From an uncultured Collinsella sp. (lineage in GTDB: Bacteria > Actinomycetota > Coriobacteriia > Coriobacteriales > Coriobacteriaceae), in the NCBI GenBank assembly GCA_900543505.1, contig UQSB01000010.1:1-50174 (forward strand): a DNA stretch of 50,174 nucleotides, in the 5' to 3' direction. Numbering within the stretch: position 1 is the stretch's first letter; each line of letters starts with the position of its first letter. Under the pieces are notes generated by a model that did not search any database, had not been told where the DNA came from, and saw only the letters and a program-made list of their open reading frames with translations. This document shows positions 1 through 8,392 of this stretch, piece by piece. The position numbers were made by a program, and so were the translations under genes.

Positions 1-155
1 AGTTCGCGATCCCCGGCCTTGACGACGAGTTCCGCGTCATCGTGTCTCCGTGGATCCTTTCCTCGCTGATCACCGATCGCCTTGCCGCTTACTACGAGAC
101 GGTCACCAAGCACAACCTCAACTACCGTCGCTACTATCACCAGTTCGACTACTAA
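1..155 (+). CDS. SIS-domain sugar isomerase/deglycase, C-terminal end (partial)
   Basis: The window opens inside this gene; codons run from base 3 to a TAA at 153-155, giving the last 50 residues. The tail (PWILSSLITDRLAAYYE, then RRYYHQFDY) matches in layout the C-terminus of SIS-domain proteins of the FrlB type (fructoselysine-6-phosphate deglycase), which end in a tyrosine-rich YY...RRYY...Y segment. The mannose-family PTS genes follow 87 bp downstream in the same direction, so it probably acts on the phosphorylated sugar delivered by that PTS. The N-terminal part and the active site lie outside the window, so substrate assignment is inference; other sugar-phosphate isomerases of the AgaS/GlmS-like SIS group are possible. 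Confidence 0.7.
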   Translation, partial: FAIPGLDDEFRVIVSPWILSSLITDRLAAYYETVTKHNLNYRRYYHQFDY

Positions 156-183
156 TAGTTGACCACTCATTTAAGAAGCACCC

Positions 184-213
184 TGCCCGGGCGCATGCGT
201 CCGGGCATTTTTA
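184..213 (+). terminator. Hairpin with T-run between SIS gene and PTS IIA
   Basis: Stem TGCCCGG / CCGGGCA around GCGCATGCGT, followed by five T. It lies between the SIS gene and the IIA gene, so it may be a partial terminator or RNA-stabilising stem inside one operon. Confidence 0.6.
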
Positions 214-241
214 TGCCGAAATTCGCTAGGAAGGGGATCGA

Positions 242-658
242 ATGAGGCAGTTTATCGTGGCGTCCCATGCTCATTTCGCGTCTGGAATCGTCGAGAGCAT
301 CGGCCTGCTTTCCGGTGAGCGCGAAAACGTCCATGCGCTCTCTATGTATGTCGACGGAAACGAGGACCTGTCCAAGGAGGCTGCAGCGATTCTGGACGGC
401 TTTGCCGCGGACGACGAAGTTGTCGTGTGCACTGACCTCTTTGGCGGCAGCGTCAACAACGAGTTCACCAAGATCGTCCAGACGCGTCCCAACACGCACC
501 TCGTGACCAATATGAACTTGCCACTCCTTATTCAGCTGCTGTTCGTACCCGATTCCACTCCGATCGACGAGGCCATTCGCCAGATCGTCGAGGCGGACGA
601 CACTAAGGTCAAGTACGTCAACGACCTGCTGGGGCAGGCCGAACTCGATGAGTTTTAA
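242..658 (+). CDS. PTS mannose/fructose/sorbose-family IIA protein
   Basis: A 138-aa single-domain EIIA of the mannose superfamily. It accepts phosphate from HPr and passes it to IIB. The N-terminus MRQFIVASHAHFASGI holds the phosphorylated His (His9 by comparison with ManX His10), and CTDLFGGSVNNEF corresponds to the family's D-x-x-GG-S-x-x-N segment. The start has a good Shine-Dalgarno (AGGAAGGGG). The IIB gene starts 16 bp after its stop. Cytoplasmic. The family assignment is firm; the sugar is not shown by this protein alone. Confidence 0.9.
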   Translation: MRQFIVASHAHFASGIVESIGLLSGERENVHALSMYVDGNEDLSKEAAAILDGFAADDEVVVCTDLFGGSVNNEFTKIVQTRPNTHLVTNMNLPLLIQLLFVPDSTPIDEAIRQIVEADDTKVKYVNDLLGQAELDEF

Positions 659-674
659 TCGTTAGGAGCACATC

Positions 675-1145
675 ATGATTCAGATGATTCGTGTAGATTA
701 TCGACTGCTTCACGGCCAGGTTGCCGTTAGCTGGACCTCGGCTCTGGGTGCCGACTGCATCCTGTTAGTGAGCGACACGGTCCTCAATGACAAGCTTCGT
801 CTGCAGGCCCTGTCCCTTGCAAAGCCCGAAGGATGCAAGGTCGTCGTCAAAAACACCGAGGATGCTGTCAAGGCGCTCCAGAGCGGTGTGACCGATAAGT
901 ACAAACTCTTCGTGGTTTGCGAGACGATTCAGCAGGCCGGTGCCGTCGCCAAGGCGATGGGAGTCAAGAAGATCAACCTCGGCAACGTTGCCTTTAGCGA
1001 GAATGCCCGCCAGGTCTCGACGAGCGTGTTCCTCACGCCCGAGAACGAGGCCTACGTGAAGGAGCTGCTCGGCGAGGGCTATGAACTGTTCATTCAGATG
1101 ATTCCGGCAGATGCGAAGACTGACGCCGCGAAGGTCATCGGTTAG
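675..1145 (+). CDS. PTS mannose/fructose/sorbose-family IIB protein
   Basis: A 156-aa cytoplasmic IIB of the mannose family. It carries phosphate from IIA to the incoming sugar. The N-terminal motif VDYRLLHGQVAVSW contains the phosphorylated His13 (family motif R-L-x-H-G-Q-V). The start is preceded by TTAGGAGC. The IIC gene follows after 8 bp, so the genes are probably translated together. Separate IIA and IIB proteins, rather than a ManX-like fusion, are usual in sorbose, fructose and Gfr-type systems. Confidence 0.92.
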   Translation: MIQMIRVDYRLLHGQVAVSWTSALGADCILLVSDTVLNDKLRLQALSLAKPEGCKVVVKNTEDAVKALQSGVTDKYKLFVVCETIQQAGAVAKAMGVKKINLGNVAFSENARQVSTSVFLTPENEAYVKELLGEGYELFIQMIPADAKTDAAKVIG

Positions 1146-1153
1146 GGGCCGTC

Positions 1154-1945
1154 ATGGTTATCAAGACAATCCTGATTTTCCTTATTGCCCTTTTGGGTTA
1201 TTCCGAGTGGCTGACGGGCACGAGCTACCTCCAGCGCCCGATCGTGCTCGGACCTCTGGTTGGCCTTGTCATGGGCGACATGGTGACCGGCACGATCATG
1301 GGCGCCACGATGGAGCTTGCCATGGTCGGCGCCATCTCGGTCGGCGCCTATAACCCGCCCGATACGATTTCCGGCACTATCCTGGGCGTATCTCTTGCCA
1401 TGCAGGCCGGCGCGGACGCTTCGGCGGCCCTGACCCTGGGTATTCCTATCGCCACGATCGTCCTGGCGCTCGACACGGCCCTGGGCCAACCGGTCATGCT
1501 GCTGCTGGTGCACCGTATCGACAAAAACGTCGAGGACGGAGACACCAAGGCCATCACGCGCAACATGCTCATCGCCGGTTACGCGCAGAGCTGGTGCGGC
1601 CTGCTGATTATTCCCCTGGCATTCTTCTTTGGTGCCGATGCTGTTGCCAGCCTGCTCAACATCATCCCCGATTTCGTTCAGACCGGCATGGATGTCGCCG
1701 CCGCCTTCTTGCCCGCACTCGGCTTTGCGATGCTGGCGCAGATGATTATGAACAAAACAGTGGCTCCGTTCTTCTTCGCTGGCTTCTTCCTCGTCGCCTA
1801 CTTTGGCATTAGCACGACGGGCGTGGCGATCTTTGCCGCGATCATCGTCGTCGCGATGACGGTTTTGGGTGATAAGAAAAAAGCGGAGCAGCCCGCAGCG
1901 GCAACCGAGGATCCTGCGATTGGGAGTGGGTTCGATGAGTTTTAA
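1154..1945 (+). CDS. PTS mannose-family IIC membrane protein
   Basis: A 263-aa polytopic membrane protein with long hydrophobic segments throughout (for example IKTILIFLIALLGYSEWLTG at the start and FAAIIVVAMTVLGDKKK near the end). The sequence LVGLVMGDMVTGTIMGATME is characteristic of EII-Sor/ManY. With IID it forms the sugar channel. The C-terminus ends in a charged tail, and its last codons overlap the IID start. Confidence 0.92.
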   Translation: MVIKTILIFLIALLGYSEWLTGTSYLQRPIVLGPLVGLVMGDMVTGTIMGATMELAMVGAISVGAYNPPDTISGTILGVSLAMQAGADASAALTLGIPIATIVLALDTALGQPVMLLLVHRIDKNVEDGDTKAITRNMLIAGYAQSWCGLLIIPLAFFFGADAVASLLNIIPDFVQTGMDVAAAFLPALGFAMLAQMIMNKTVAPFFFAGFFLVAYFGISTTGVAIFAAIIVVAMTVLGDKKKAEQPAAATEDPAIGSGFDEF

Positions 1946-2771
1946 GTTTGAGTCTTCTTACGACGGGCTGATTTCCCGCGCAGACCTTAAGAAGCTGTTC
2001 TGGCGCTCGATTCCCTATGAGCATTCCTGGAACTACGAGCGTATGGGCCATATCGGCTTTATGTGGGCCCTTATGCCGATCCTTCGCAAGCTGTATCCGC
2101 AGGATGCGGACTTTAAGGCCGCCCTTAAGCGCCATATGGAGCTCTATAACGTCACGCCGTACATCTCGACGCTTCCCATGTCCATCGCCGCTGCAATGGA
2201 GGAGGTCAACGCTACTGACGATAGCTTTGACACGAGCGCGATCTCTAATGTCAAGCTTGCTTTGATGGGGCCGCTGTCCGGCGTGGGCGATGCTTTCTAC
2301 TGGGGCACGCTGCGAATTTTGGCAACGGGTGTCGGCACGTCGCTGGCGCTGCAGGGCTCTATTCTTGGCCCGATTTTGTTCCTGCTCGTGTTCAACGTTC
2401 CTCACTACATCATCCGTTACCTGCTGACGTTTGTGGGATATCGCTTTGGCTCGGACATGATCAGCAAGGTCCAGGAATCGGGCATTATGGACACGATCGT
2501 CAAGATGGCCTCTATCATGGGCGCCATGGTGATCGGTGCTATGACCATGGAGATGGTCACCGTGGACATTCCGCTCATGGTCGGTGCGGGCGATGGTGCT
2601 CAGACGCTCGCCGAGCTGCTCAACGGAATCTTCCCGGGCTTTGTCACGATGGGGCTGTTTGGAATTGTCTATCTCATGCTCAAGAAGAAGATGAATCCGC
2701 TGCTCATCATGCTTGTGATCCTGCTCGTGAGTATCGCTGGCGCGTTCTTTGGAGTGCTTGGTGTCCAGTAG
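1935..2771 (+). CDS. PTS mannose-family IID membrane protein
   Basis: A 278-aa IID (ManZ-like) protein. ATG at 1935 is chosen because it has a GGGAGTGGG ribosome site and overlaps the IIC stop by 11 bp; the open frame extends upstream but that part reads as shadow sequence. Family features are LFWRSIPYEHSWNYERMGHI near the N-terminus, AAAMEE at about residue 80, and the block MGPLSGVGDAFYWGT, followed by C-terminal hydrophobic helices. Pairs with IIC to form the permease and is the last PTS gene of the operon. Confidence 0.92.
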   Translation: MSFKFESSYDGLISRADLKKLFWRSIPYEHSWNYERMGHIGFMWALMPILRKLYPQDADFKAALKRHMELYNVTPYISTLPMSIAAAMEEVNATDDSFDTSAISNVKLALMGPLSGVGDAFYWGTLRILATGVGTSLALQGSILGPILFLLVFNVPHYIIRYLLTFVGYRFGSDMISKVQESGIMDTIVKMASIMGAMVIGAMTMEMVTVDIPLMVGAGDGAQTLAELLNGIFPGFVTMGLFGIVYLMLKKKMNPLLIMLVILLVSIAGAFFGVLGVQ

Positions 2772-2802
2772 GGTATCCGTCATAATGAAAACAATGTAAG
2801 AG

Positions 2803-2842
2803 GGGGCGTCGCGCACACTGTGCTGCGGCGCCCTTTTGCCGA
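2803..2842 (+). terminator. Hairpin after PTS IID
   Basis: GC-rich stem (GGGCGTCGCGCACA paired with TGTGCTGCGGCGCCC) followed by TTTTG, 30 bp after the IID stop and directly ahead of the next gene's ribosome site. May lower expression of the downstream epimerase gene. Confidence 0.6.
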
Positions 2843-2854
2843 AAGGTGGACAAG

Positions 2855-3691
2855 ATGGAGTATCCGCAGCTTGCCGTCATGAATATCAGCCATCGTTATT
2901 TTGACCTTGAGGAATTCTTTTCTTCGGCAGCGGCCTCGGGCTATACGTGTTGCGAGCTTTGGACCGGGGCGATGCATCTGTATGTCGATTGCCATGGATA
3001 CGATTCGCTCGAGCGGGTACGGGAGCTGTCGCAGCGGTATGGGGTTCGGATTGTGGGGCTTTGTCCCGAACAGAACAACCCCAAGCCGTGGAATATCGCG
3101 GCGCGCGGGAATGAGGCGCGTGCCCGCACGCTCGCGTACTTTAAGAACGTTGTAGATATCGCGGCGGAACTTGGAGCCGAGCAGGTCATGGTCTCGAGCG
3201 GCTGGGCATTTTTGAACGAGCCGATCGAGGACGCGTGGGGTCGCAGCGCCTCGATGCTGCGTGCGATTGCCGAGCATGCGGGAGAGCGCGGCGTGCGACT
3301 GGTGCTCGAGGCCCTACAGCCGGTTGAGTCGATGATCGTGAACTCGGCGGCCGATACGAAGCGCATGATCGAGGCAGTTGATCATCCGGCACTTAAGGCG
3401 TGTCTGGATTTGGGCGCTATGGCGGTGGCGGGGGATACCATCGACGATTATTTTGATCTGCTTGGCGATGATGTCGCCCACGTGCATTTTGTCGATGTTG
3501 CGGCAGATGGCACGACGCATCTTGCTTGGGGTGACGGCGACCGCGATATGCGCGCCGACCTGGATAGGCTGGTGGCGCGCGGCTATCGCGGAGTTGTTTC
3601 GGCCGAGACCTATGATTGGCGCTATTTCGCCAATCCCGCGGCAGCCGACGCTCAGGTTATGGCGGAGTACCGACGCGCGATTGGCGCCTAA
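2855..3691 (+). CDS. FrlC-like sugar epimerase / TIM-barrel isomerase
   Basis: A 278-aa xylose-isomerase-like TIM barrel (sugar phosphate isomerase/epimerase family). Several blocks resemble E. coli FrlC (fructoselysine 3-epimerase): ELWTGAMHLY, GLCPEQNNPKPWN, LVLEALQPVESMIVN, DLGAM and HVHFVDV, the last ones carrying likely metal ligands (Glu of LVLEALQP, Asp of CLDLG, His of HVHFVD, Glu of SAETYD). ATG at 2855 is preferred because AAAGGTGG lies just upstream; an in-frame GTG at 2846 is possible. With the PTS and the SIS protein it suggests Amadori-sugar use. Epimerase class is well supported, the substrate is inferred. Confidence 0.8.
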   Translation: MEYPQLAVMNISHRYFDLEEFFSSAAASGYTCCELWTGAMHLYVDCHGYDSLERVRELSQRYGVRIVGLCPEQNNPKPWNIAARGNEARARTLAYFKNVVDIAAELGAEQVMVSSGWAFLNEPIEDAWGRSASMLRAIAEHAGERGVRLVLEALQPVESMIVNSAADTKRMIEAVDHPALKACLDLGAMAVAGDTIDDYFDLLGDDVAHVHFVDVAADGTTHLAWGDGDRDMRADLDRLVARGYRGVVSAETYDWRYFANPAAADAQVMAEYRRAIGA

Positions 3692-4017
3692 GTGGGACAG
3701 GGCGCCGAGTTGGCGTTTGACGCTTTTTGAGAAACGGGACGTGCTTTCCGCTTGAGGCTTCTGGCGGAAAGCACGTCCCAGAACAGGCGCTCAGAATGGG
3801 ACACACTTTCCGCTGAGGACCTCAACCGGAAACCGCATCCCAGTTTTTGGCTGGCGGGCGGGACGCGCTTCCCCCTATGTTTCCAAATGAATACGCTATG
3901 AGCTGCAAGCGACGATTCTCCCCGCAAACACTCTAGTATGCTAAAGTACCCAGAAAACCGGCGGAGCTATGCCGGTCTTCTGTTCTATATGAAACACAGC
4001 ATGAGGAGGCTCATCAG
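3692..4017. repeat. Intergenic region with tandem hairpin repeats, his operon leader
   Basis: No gene seen. It holds two similar 45-bp hairpin units in tandem. Unit 1 (3736-3780) is a near-perfect palindrome with 16-bp arms GGGACGTGCTTTCCGC and its complement; unit 2 (3797-3842) has the same plan (GGGAC...CTTTCCGC...CGGAAA...TCCCA) but is degenerate and is followed by GTTTTTGG. A third partial start (GGGACGCGCTTCC) lies near 3860. Downstream are a small stem CCGGC/GCCGG at 3959-3975 and the ribosome site of the his operon. The units could terminate the PTS operon or be a dispersed repeat. Confidence 0.65.
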
Positions 4018-5733
4018 ATGACGGCCACACCGTGGGGATTCCGGGACATATTGCCCGAGGAGGCTCAGGCGCGCGAGGAGATTGCGCTGACGGTGAAGGG
4101 CTGCTTCAGGGAGCATCATTACCTTCCGGTCGAGACGCCGCTACTCGAGGACAAGGGTTCGCTCGAGGAAGGCGGCCGCATCGCGGATACTCCGTTCAAG
4201 CTTTTTGACGACGACGGCCGCTTGTTGGTGGTCCGTCCCGACAACACGCTGCCGATCGTACGCCTGGTTTCGACCCGCATGCGCGCTGCCGACCTGCCCC
4301 TGCGCCTTCGCTACGAGGCGCCGGTGGTTCGTGAGTGTCAGCGAAATGCCGGTGGTTCGCGCCAGTTTACACAGTTGGGCTTTGAGCTTATCGGTGCGGG
4401 CGATACCGCGGGCGATGTCGAGATCGTCTCGCTCGTGGCCGAGGCCGTGCGCAAGCTGGCACTGCCCGATGCGCGCATTATCGCAGGTAGCGTACGCCCG
4501 TTTAAGGAGCTGCTCGCGGCGTGCGAGGATCGCGAGCTGGCCGCCGAGGCCTTGCGCTGCGTGCACGCCAACGACTTTGTGGGCCTCGATGCCCGCGTGG
4601 CGGCAAGCGCCGAGTCCGATGCCGTCAAGGCCGCCATTAGCGAGTTGCCGCGTCTGCACGGCGGTGCCGAGGTGCTCGACCGCGTGGACGCGCTGCTAGA
4701 GGCCGCCGGTATCGTCGCGCCGCTGACGCGCGAGCTGCGTGCCCTGGTCGAGGGCCTGGCACCCGAGGACGCCCAGGTGCTGTCGTTCGACTTCTCCATC
4801 ATGAACTCTTTCGATTACTACACGGGCCTGGTCTTTAAGGCCTATGCCGGCGGCCTACCCGATCCGGTCGGCTCGGGCGGACGCTATGACTCCATCTTTA
4901 CCGGCGCATTTGGCGACGGCATCGAGGTGCCGGCGGCGGGCTTCGCCTTTTCGCTCGAGCGCCTGGAGGCCGCGCGCACCTCGGCCGAGGACGCCGCTTC
5001 CGATGGCGATCACGCCGTGGGTCGTGGCGTCGAGGGTCCGCTTCGCATCGCCGTGCCCAAGGGCTCGCTCAAGGCCGACACGCTCGACGTGCTCGAGGCC
5101 GCGGGCTTGGATGTCTCGGAGCTGCGCGACCCCGGCCGTCACCTGATCGTGCGCGGCCGCGACACGCGTGCCGGCGAGGGCGCGGTCGGCGATATCGAGT
5201 TTGTCATTGTGCGTCCCAGCGATGCGCCCGCCTTTGTGGGCTGTGGCGGTGCCGACTGCGGCATCTGCGGTTGGGACTCGCTTATCGAGGCAGACCTCAA
5301 CCTGCTGCAGCTGGTCGATCTGGGCTACGGCCTGTGCACTTTCATTGAGGCGGAGCCCGCGTGGCGCGCCGGCCAGGCCGAGCGCAACTATGCCCGTCGC
5401 GGGTCGCTTCGCGTGGCCACCAAGTATCCGCGCATCGCGAGCGCCTGGTATGCCGAGCGCGGTGTGAACGCCGATATCGTCTCGCTGCACGGTAACATTG
5501 AGCTGGGTCCCATCGTCGGCATGACCGATCGCATCGTGGATATTACCGCCACGGGCGCCACGCTGCGCGATAACGACCTCGTTATTACTGGTCGCATTAT
5601 GGACTGCACGGCCCGCTTCTTTGTCAATCCGGGTGCCGCACGTCTGGATCCGCGCGTACGCAATCTGGCAGATCGCTTGGCGGCAGCCGTGAAGGACAAG
5701 CATTTTGAGCCCGTTGCGGGCTCGGCACAATAG
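4018..5733 (+). CDS. hisG: HisZ-HisG fusion: ATP phosphoribosyltransferase, regulatory plus catalytic parts
   Basis: A 571-aa protein with two domains. Residues 1 to about 330 are a HisRS-like class II synthetase core as in HisZ (TPWGFRDILPEEA; VVRPDNTLPIVRL; RQFTQLGFELIGAGD). From about residue 340 a short-form HisG begins (LRIAVPKGSLKADTLDVL; RVATKYPRIA; the PRPP loop TATGATLRDNDLV). It catalyses the first step of histidine synthesis, ATP + PRPP to phosphoribosyl-ATP. HisZ and short HisG are normally separate subunits of one complex; here they are one chain in one open frame with no sign of a frameshift. The start is preceded by ATGAGGAGGCTC. First gene of the his operon. Confidence 0.93.
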   Translation: MTATPWGFRDILPEEAQAREEIALTVKGCFREHHYLPVETPLLEDKGSLEEGGRIADTPFKLFDDDGRLLVVRPDNTLPIVRLVSTRMRAADLPLRLRYEAPVVRECQRNAGGSRQFTQLGFELIGAGDTAGDVEIVSLVAEAVRKLALPDARIIAGSVRPFKELLAACEDRELAAEALRCVHANDFVGLDARVAASAESDAVKAAISELPRLHGGAEVLDRVDALLEAAGIVAPLTRELRALVEGLAPEDAQVLSFDFSIMNSFDYYTGLVFKAYAGGLPDPVGSGGRYDSIFTGAFGDGIEVPAAGFAFSLERLEAARTSAEDAASDGDHAVGRGVEGPLRIAVPKGSLKADTLDVLEAAGLDVSELRDPGRHLIVRGRDTRAGEGAVGDIEFVIVRPSDAPAFVGCGGADCGICGWDSLIEADLNLLQLVDLGYGLCTFIEAEPAWRAGQAERNYARRGSLRVATKYPRIASAWYAERGVNADIVSLHGNIELGPIVGMTDRIVDITATGATLRDNDLVITGRIMDCTARFFVNPGAARLDPRVRNLADRLAAAVKDKHFEPVAGSAQ

Positions 5734-5760
5734 CGCGAGCACGCACGGGCGCCCCAACGT

Positions 5761-5807
5761 CCGGGCGGCGGGCCGACTGGCGCCGCCGCCCGGTCTCTCG
5801 TTTTTCG
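5761..5807 (+). terminator. Terminator-like hairpin between hisZG and hisD
   Basis: 11-bp perfect stem CCGGGCGGCGG / CCGCCGCCCGG, then TCTCTCGTTTTT. It sits inside an otherwise continuous his operon, so it is probably an internal attenuator or a partial terminator. Confidence 0.65.
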
Positions 5808-5838
5808 AACACAACCTCGACCGATAGGGGATACCGAA

Positions 5839-7275
5839 ATGAAGACCATCAAGCTTGCTCCCGGTGAGCGCCTCGTTACCAACCAGCTCAACCGTAAGGG
5901 CGTGCTGCCGCAAAACATCGTCGACGCCGCCCGCGATATCGTGGCCAACGTGCGTGCCAACGGCGATGCCGCGGTGCGCGATTACTGCCAGCGTTTTGAC
6001 GGTGTTGAGCTGCAGAGCTTCCGTCTGCCGCAGGAGCAGATCGATGCCGCGCTCGAAGGCCTCGATCCGGCCTTTGTCGCCGCGCTCGAAAAGGCTGCGC
6101 GCCAGATTCGCGAGTTCCACCAGCGCGAGGTCGAGCAGAGCTGGTTTACCACGCGCCCGGACGGCACGATGCTCGGCGTTAAGGTGACCCCGCTTGCTGC
6201 GGCCGGCATCTACGTGCCGGGCGGTCGCGCGCAGTACCCTTCCACCGTGCTTATGAACGCCATTCCCGCCAAGGTTGCCGGCGTTGAGCGCGTGGTCATG
6301 GTGACCCCGCCGCAAAAGGATGGACTGATTAGCCCGTATACGCTCGCGGCGGCCAAGCTCGGCGGCGTGGACGAAATCTATATGGTGGGCGGCGCCCAGG
6401 CCGTGGCCGCGCTGGCGTACGGTACCGAGACCATTCCGCGCGTCGACAAAATCACCGGCCCGGGCAACGCCTTTGTTGCCGCTGCCAAGCAGATTGTCTC
6501 GGGTGACGTGGGTATCGACATGGTCGCCGGTCCCTCCGAGGTCTGCGTGCTGGCCGATGCCACGGCCAAGCCTATGGTGGTCGCGGCCGACCTGATGGCT
6601 CAGGCCGAGCACGATCCGCTGGCGGCCTGCTATCTGGTGACCTGCGACGAGCGGTTTGCGCGTGAGGTCGAGGCGGGTATCGACATTCTGGTAGCGCAGT
6701 CCCCGCGTGCCGAGATTACGTGCGCTTCGCTCGATAACGAAGGCGCCATCGTGGTGGCCGCCGACATGGCGGCCGCCGTCGAGGCCGTGAACACCGTGGC
6801 GCCCGAGCACCTTGAGCTGCACTGCAAGGATGCGATGGGCCTGCTCGGCGGCATTCGCAACGCCGGCGCCATCTTTGTGGGCGCTTGGAGCTCCGAGCCG
6901 CTCGGCGATTACGTTGCCGGTCCCAACCACACGTTGCCGACCGGCGGCACGGCCATGTTCTCCAACCCGCTTTCGGTCGAAGAGTTCGTTAAGCGCTCGA
7001 GCGTTATATGCTATACGCCCGAGGGCCTGCTCTCCGACGCTCCCGCTACGCAGCGTCTGGCCGAGGCCGAGGGCCTGTGGGCGCACGCGCTTTCGGCCGC
7101 ACTGCGTCGCCGCGTGTTGGAGCAGGGCGAGGATGCCGTGAGCGCCGAGTCGCTCGCCGCGGCCGACCTGACCAAGGTTGCCTGGCCGGGCGACGCCGTG
7201 GCGACGGTTGCCGAGGGCGTGGACCTGGCGGCTGCAGGCGCAGATGGCGCTGGCGTAACCGGCGGGGAGGCCTAA
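5839..7275 (+). CDS. hisD: Histidinol dehydrogenase
   Basis: A 478-aa HisD that oxidises histidinol to histidine in two NAD-dependent, zinc-dependent steps. Conserved blocks include GIYVPGGRAQYPSTVLMNAI, MVGGAQAVAALAYGT, ITGPGNAFVAAAKQ, MVAGPSEVCVLAD, LMAQAEHDP (zinc/catalytic Glu and His), AWSSEPLGDYVAGPNHTLPT and the closing FVKRSSVI. The last 40 or so residues, rich in Ala and Gly, extend beyond the usual C-terminus. Ribosome site GATAGGGG. The hisC start follows its stop after one base, so the two are translationally coupled. Confidence 0.97.
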   Translation: MKTIKLAPGERLVTNQLNRKGVLPQNIVDAARDIVANVRANGDAAVRDYCQRFDGVELQSFRLPQEQIDAALEGLDPAFVAALEKAARQIREFHQREVEQSWFTTRPDGTMLGVKVTPLAAAGIYVPGGRAQYPSTVLMNAIPAKVAGVERVVMVTPPQKDGLISPYTLAAAKLGGVDEIYMVGGAQAVAALAYGTETIPRVDKITGPGNAFVAAAKQIVSGDVGIDMVAGPSEVCVLADATAKPMVVAADLMAQAEHDPLAACYLVTCDERFAREVEAGIDILVAQSPRAEITCASLDNEGAIVVAADMAAAVEAVNTVAPEHLELHCKDAMGLLGGIRNAGAIFVGAWSSEPLGDYVAGPNHTLPTGGTAMFSNPLSVEEFVKRSSVICYTPEGLLSDAPATQRLAEAEGLWAHALSAALRRRVLEQGEDAVSAESLAAADLTKVAWPGDAVATVAEGVDLAAAGADGAGVTGGEA

Positions 7276-7276
7276 T

Positions 7277-8392
7277 ATGGCCGAACTCACGCCTCGCATG
7301 AAGGAGCTCGTCCAGCCTTACCTGGCCGGTATTGAGCCCTACGATCCCAACTTTACGCCCACGCGCATCAACCTTTCGGCCAACGAGAACACCTATCCCG
7401 TGCCGGCTGGCGTGCGCGAGGCGGTCGACGCCGCCCTGGCTGCCACGCCGCTCAACCGCTATCCCGATCCCATGTCCAACGATCTGCGTGACGAGCTTGC
7501 CGCTTGGCATGGTGTGGCGCGCGAGAATGTCTGCGTGGGCAACGGCGGCGACGAGCTGCTCTATAACTACCTGTTGGCGTTTGGCGGCGCGGGACGGACC
7601 CTGCTCAACTGCCCGCCGTGCTTTAGCGAGTATGCGTTCTTTGCGTCGCTCTGTCAGACCGAGGTGCGCGACGTGTGGCGCGACCCCGCGACCTTTGAGC
7701 TCGACCAGGCAGCCGTGCTTGCGGCGGCGTCCGAGTGCAACCTGGCAATCGTGACCTCGCCCAACAACCCCACGGGTGACGTGGCACCGCTCGACTTTGT
7801 CGCGGCGCTGTGCGATGCGTGCCCCGGCATGGTAATGGTTGACGAGGCCTACGTGGAGTTTGCCGACGATTCGTTTGGCGCGGTCACCACGGCGCAGGGG
7901 CTTATCGCCGAGCATCCCAACCTGGTGATTCTGCATACGTTGTCCAAGGCGTTTGGCGCTGCCGGTACGCGTCTGGGTTACGTGATCGCGGCGCCGGAAG
8001 TCATCGACGTGTTCGCGGCGATTCGCCAGATCTATTCAGTTAACGTGCTGAGCCAGGCGGCAGCACTTGCCTGCGTGCGTGCCCGTGATGCCTACACGCC
8101 CGTGGTGGCACAGATCGCATCCGAGCGCGAGCGCGAGCTGTGCGCCCTGCGCGCAATGGCTGCCGATGGCATGCCCGTGGAGGCATGGCCGAGCGCGGCG
8201 AACTTTGTGCTCGTGCGCACGCCGCATGCCACGCGCGTGCGCGAGCGTCTGCGCGACGAGTATTCGATTTTGGTGCGCGACTTTAGCTACGCGCCGGGGC
8301 TTGCGGACTGTCTGCGCATCACTGTGGGTACGCCGCAGGAAAACGACGAGGTGCTGGCCGCGTTTGCCGCGCTGGTGAAGGAGGAGATGTAG
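7277..8392 (+). CDS. hisC: Histidinol-phosphate aminotransferase
   Basis: A 371-aa PLP-dependent class I/II aminotransferase converting imidazole acetol phosphate to histidinol phosphate. Visible motifs are NLSANENTYPVPAGV near the N-terminus, NGGDELLYNYLLAFG (PLP phosphate site), TSPNNPTGD, VDEAYVEFA, and the Schiff-base lysine in HTLSKAFGAAGTRLGYVIA. It has GGGGAGG just before the ATG and lies between hisD and hisB with almost no spacing, which supports HisC rather than a general aminotransferase. Confidence 0.95.
   Translation: MAELTPRMKELVQPYLAGIEPYDPNFTPTRINLSANENTYPVPAGVREAVDAALAATPLNRYPDPMSNDLRDELAAWHGVARENVCVGNGGDELLYNYLLAFGGAGRTLLNCPPCFSEYAFFASLCQTEVRDVWRDPATFELDQAAVLAAASECNLAIVTSPNNPTGDVAPLDFVAALCDACPGMVMVDEAYVEFADDSFGAVTTAQGLIAEHPNLVILHTLSKAFGAAGTRLGYVIAAPEVIDVFAAIRQIYSVNVLSQAAALACVRARDAYTPVVAQIASERERELCALRAMAADGMPVEAWPSAANFVLVRTPHATRVRERLRDEYSILVRDFSYAPGLADCLRITVGTPQENDEVLAAFAALVKEEM

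Noticed and set aside
3989..4021. Ten-codon leader peptide ahead of hisZG (MKHSMRRLIR)
   Set aside because: Contains one histidine only, no alternative attenuator stems around it; not a credible his leader.
4855..7299. 814-aa open frame on the minus strand opposite hisZG and hisD
   Set aside because: Antisense shadow of GC-rich coding sequence; the plus strand encodes full-length HisG and HisD with all motifs, and the antisense product is low-complexity His/Arg/Gly-rich.
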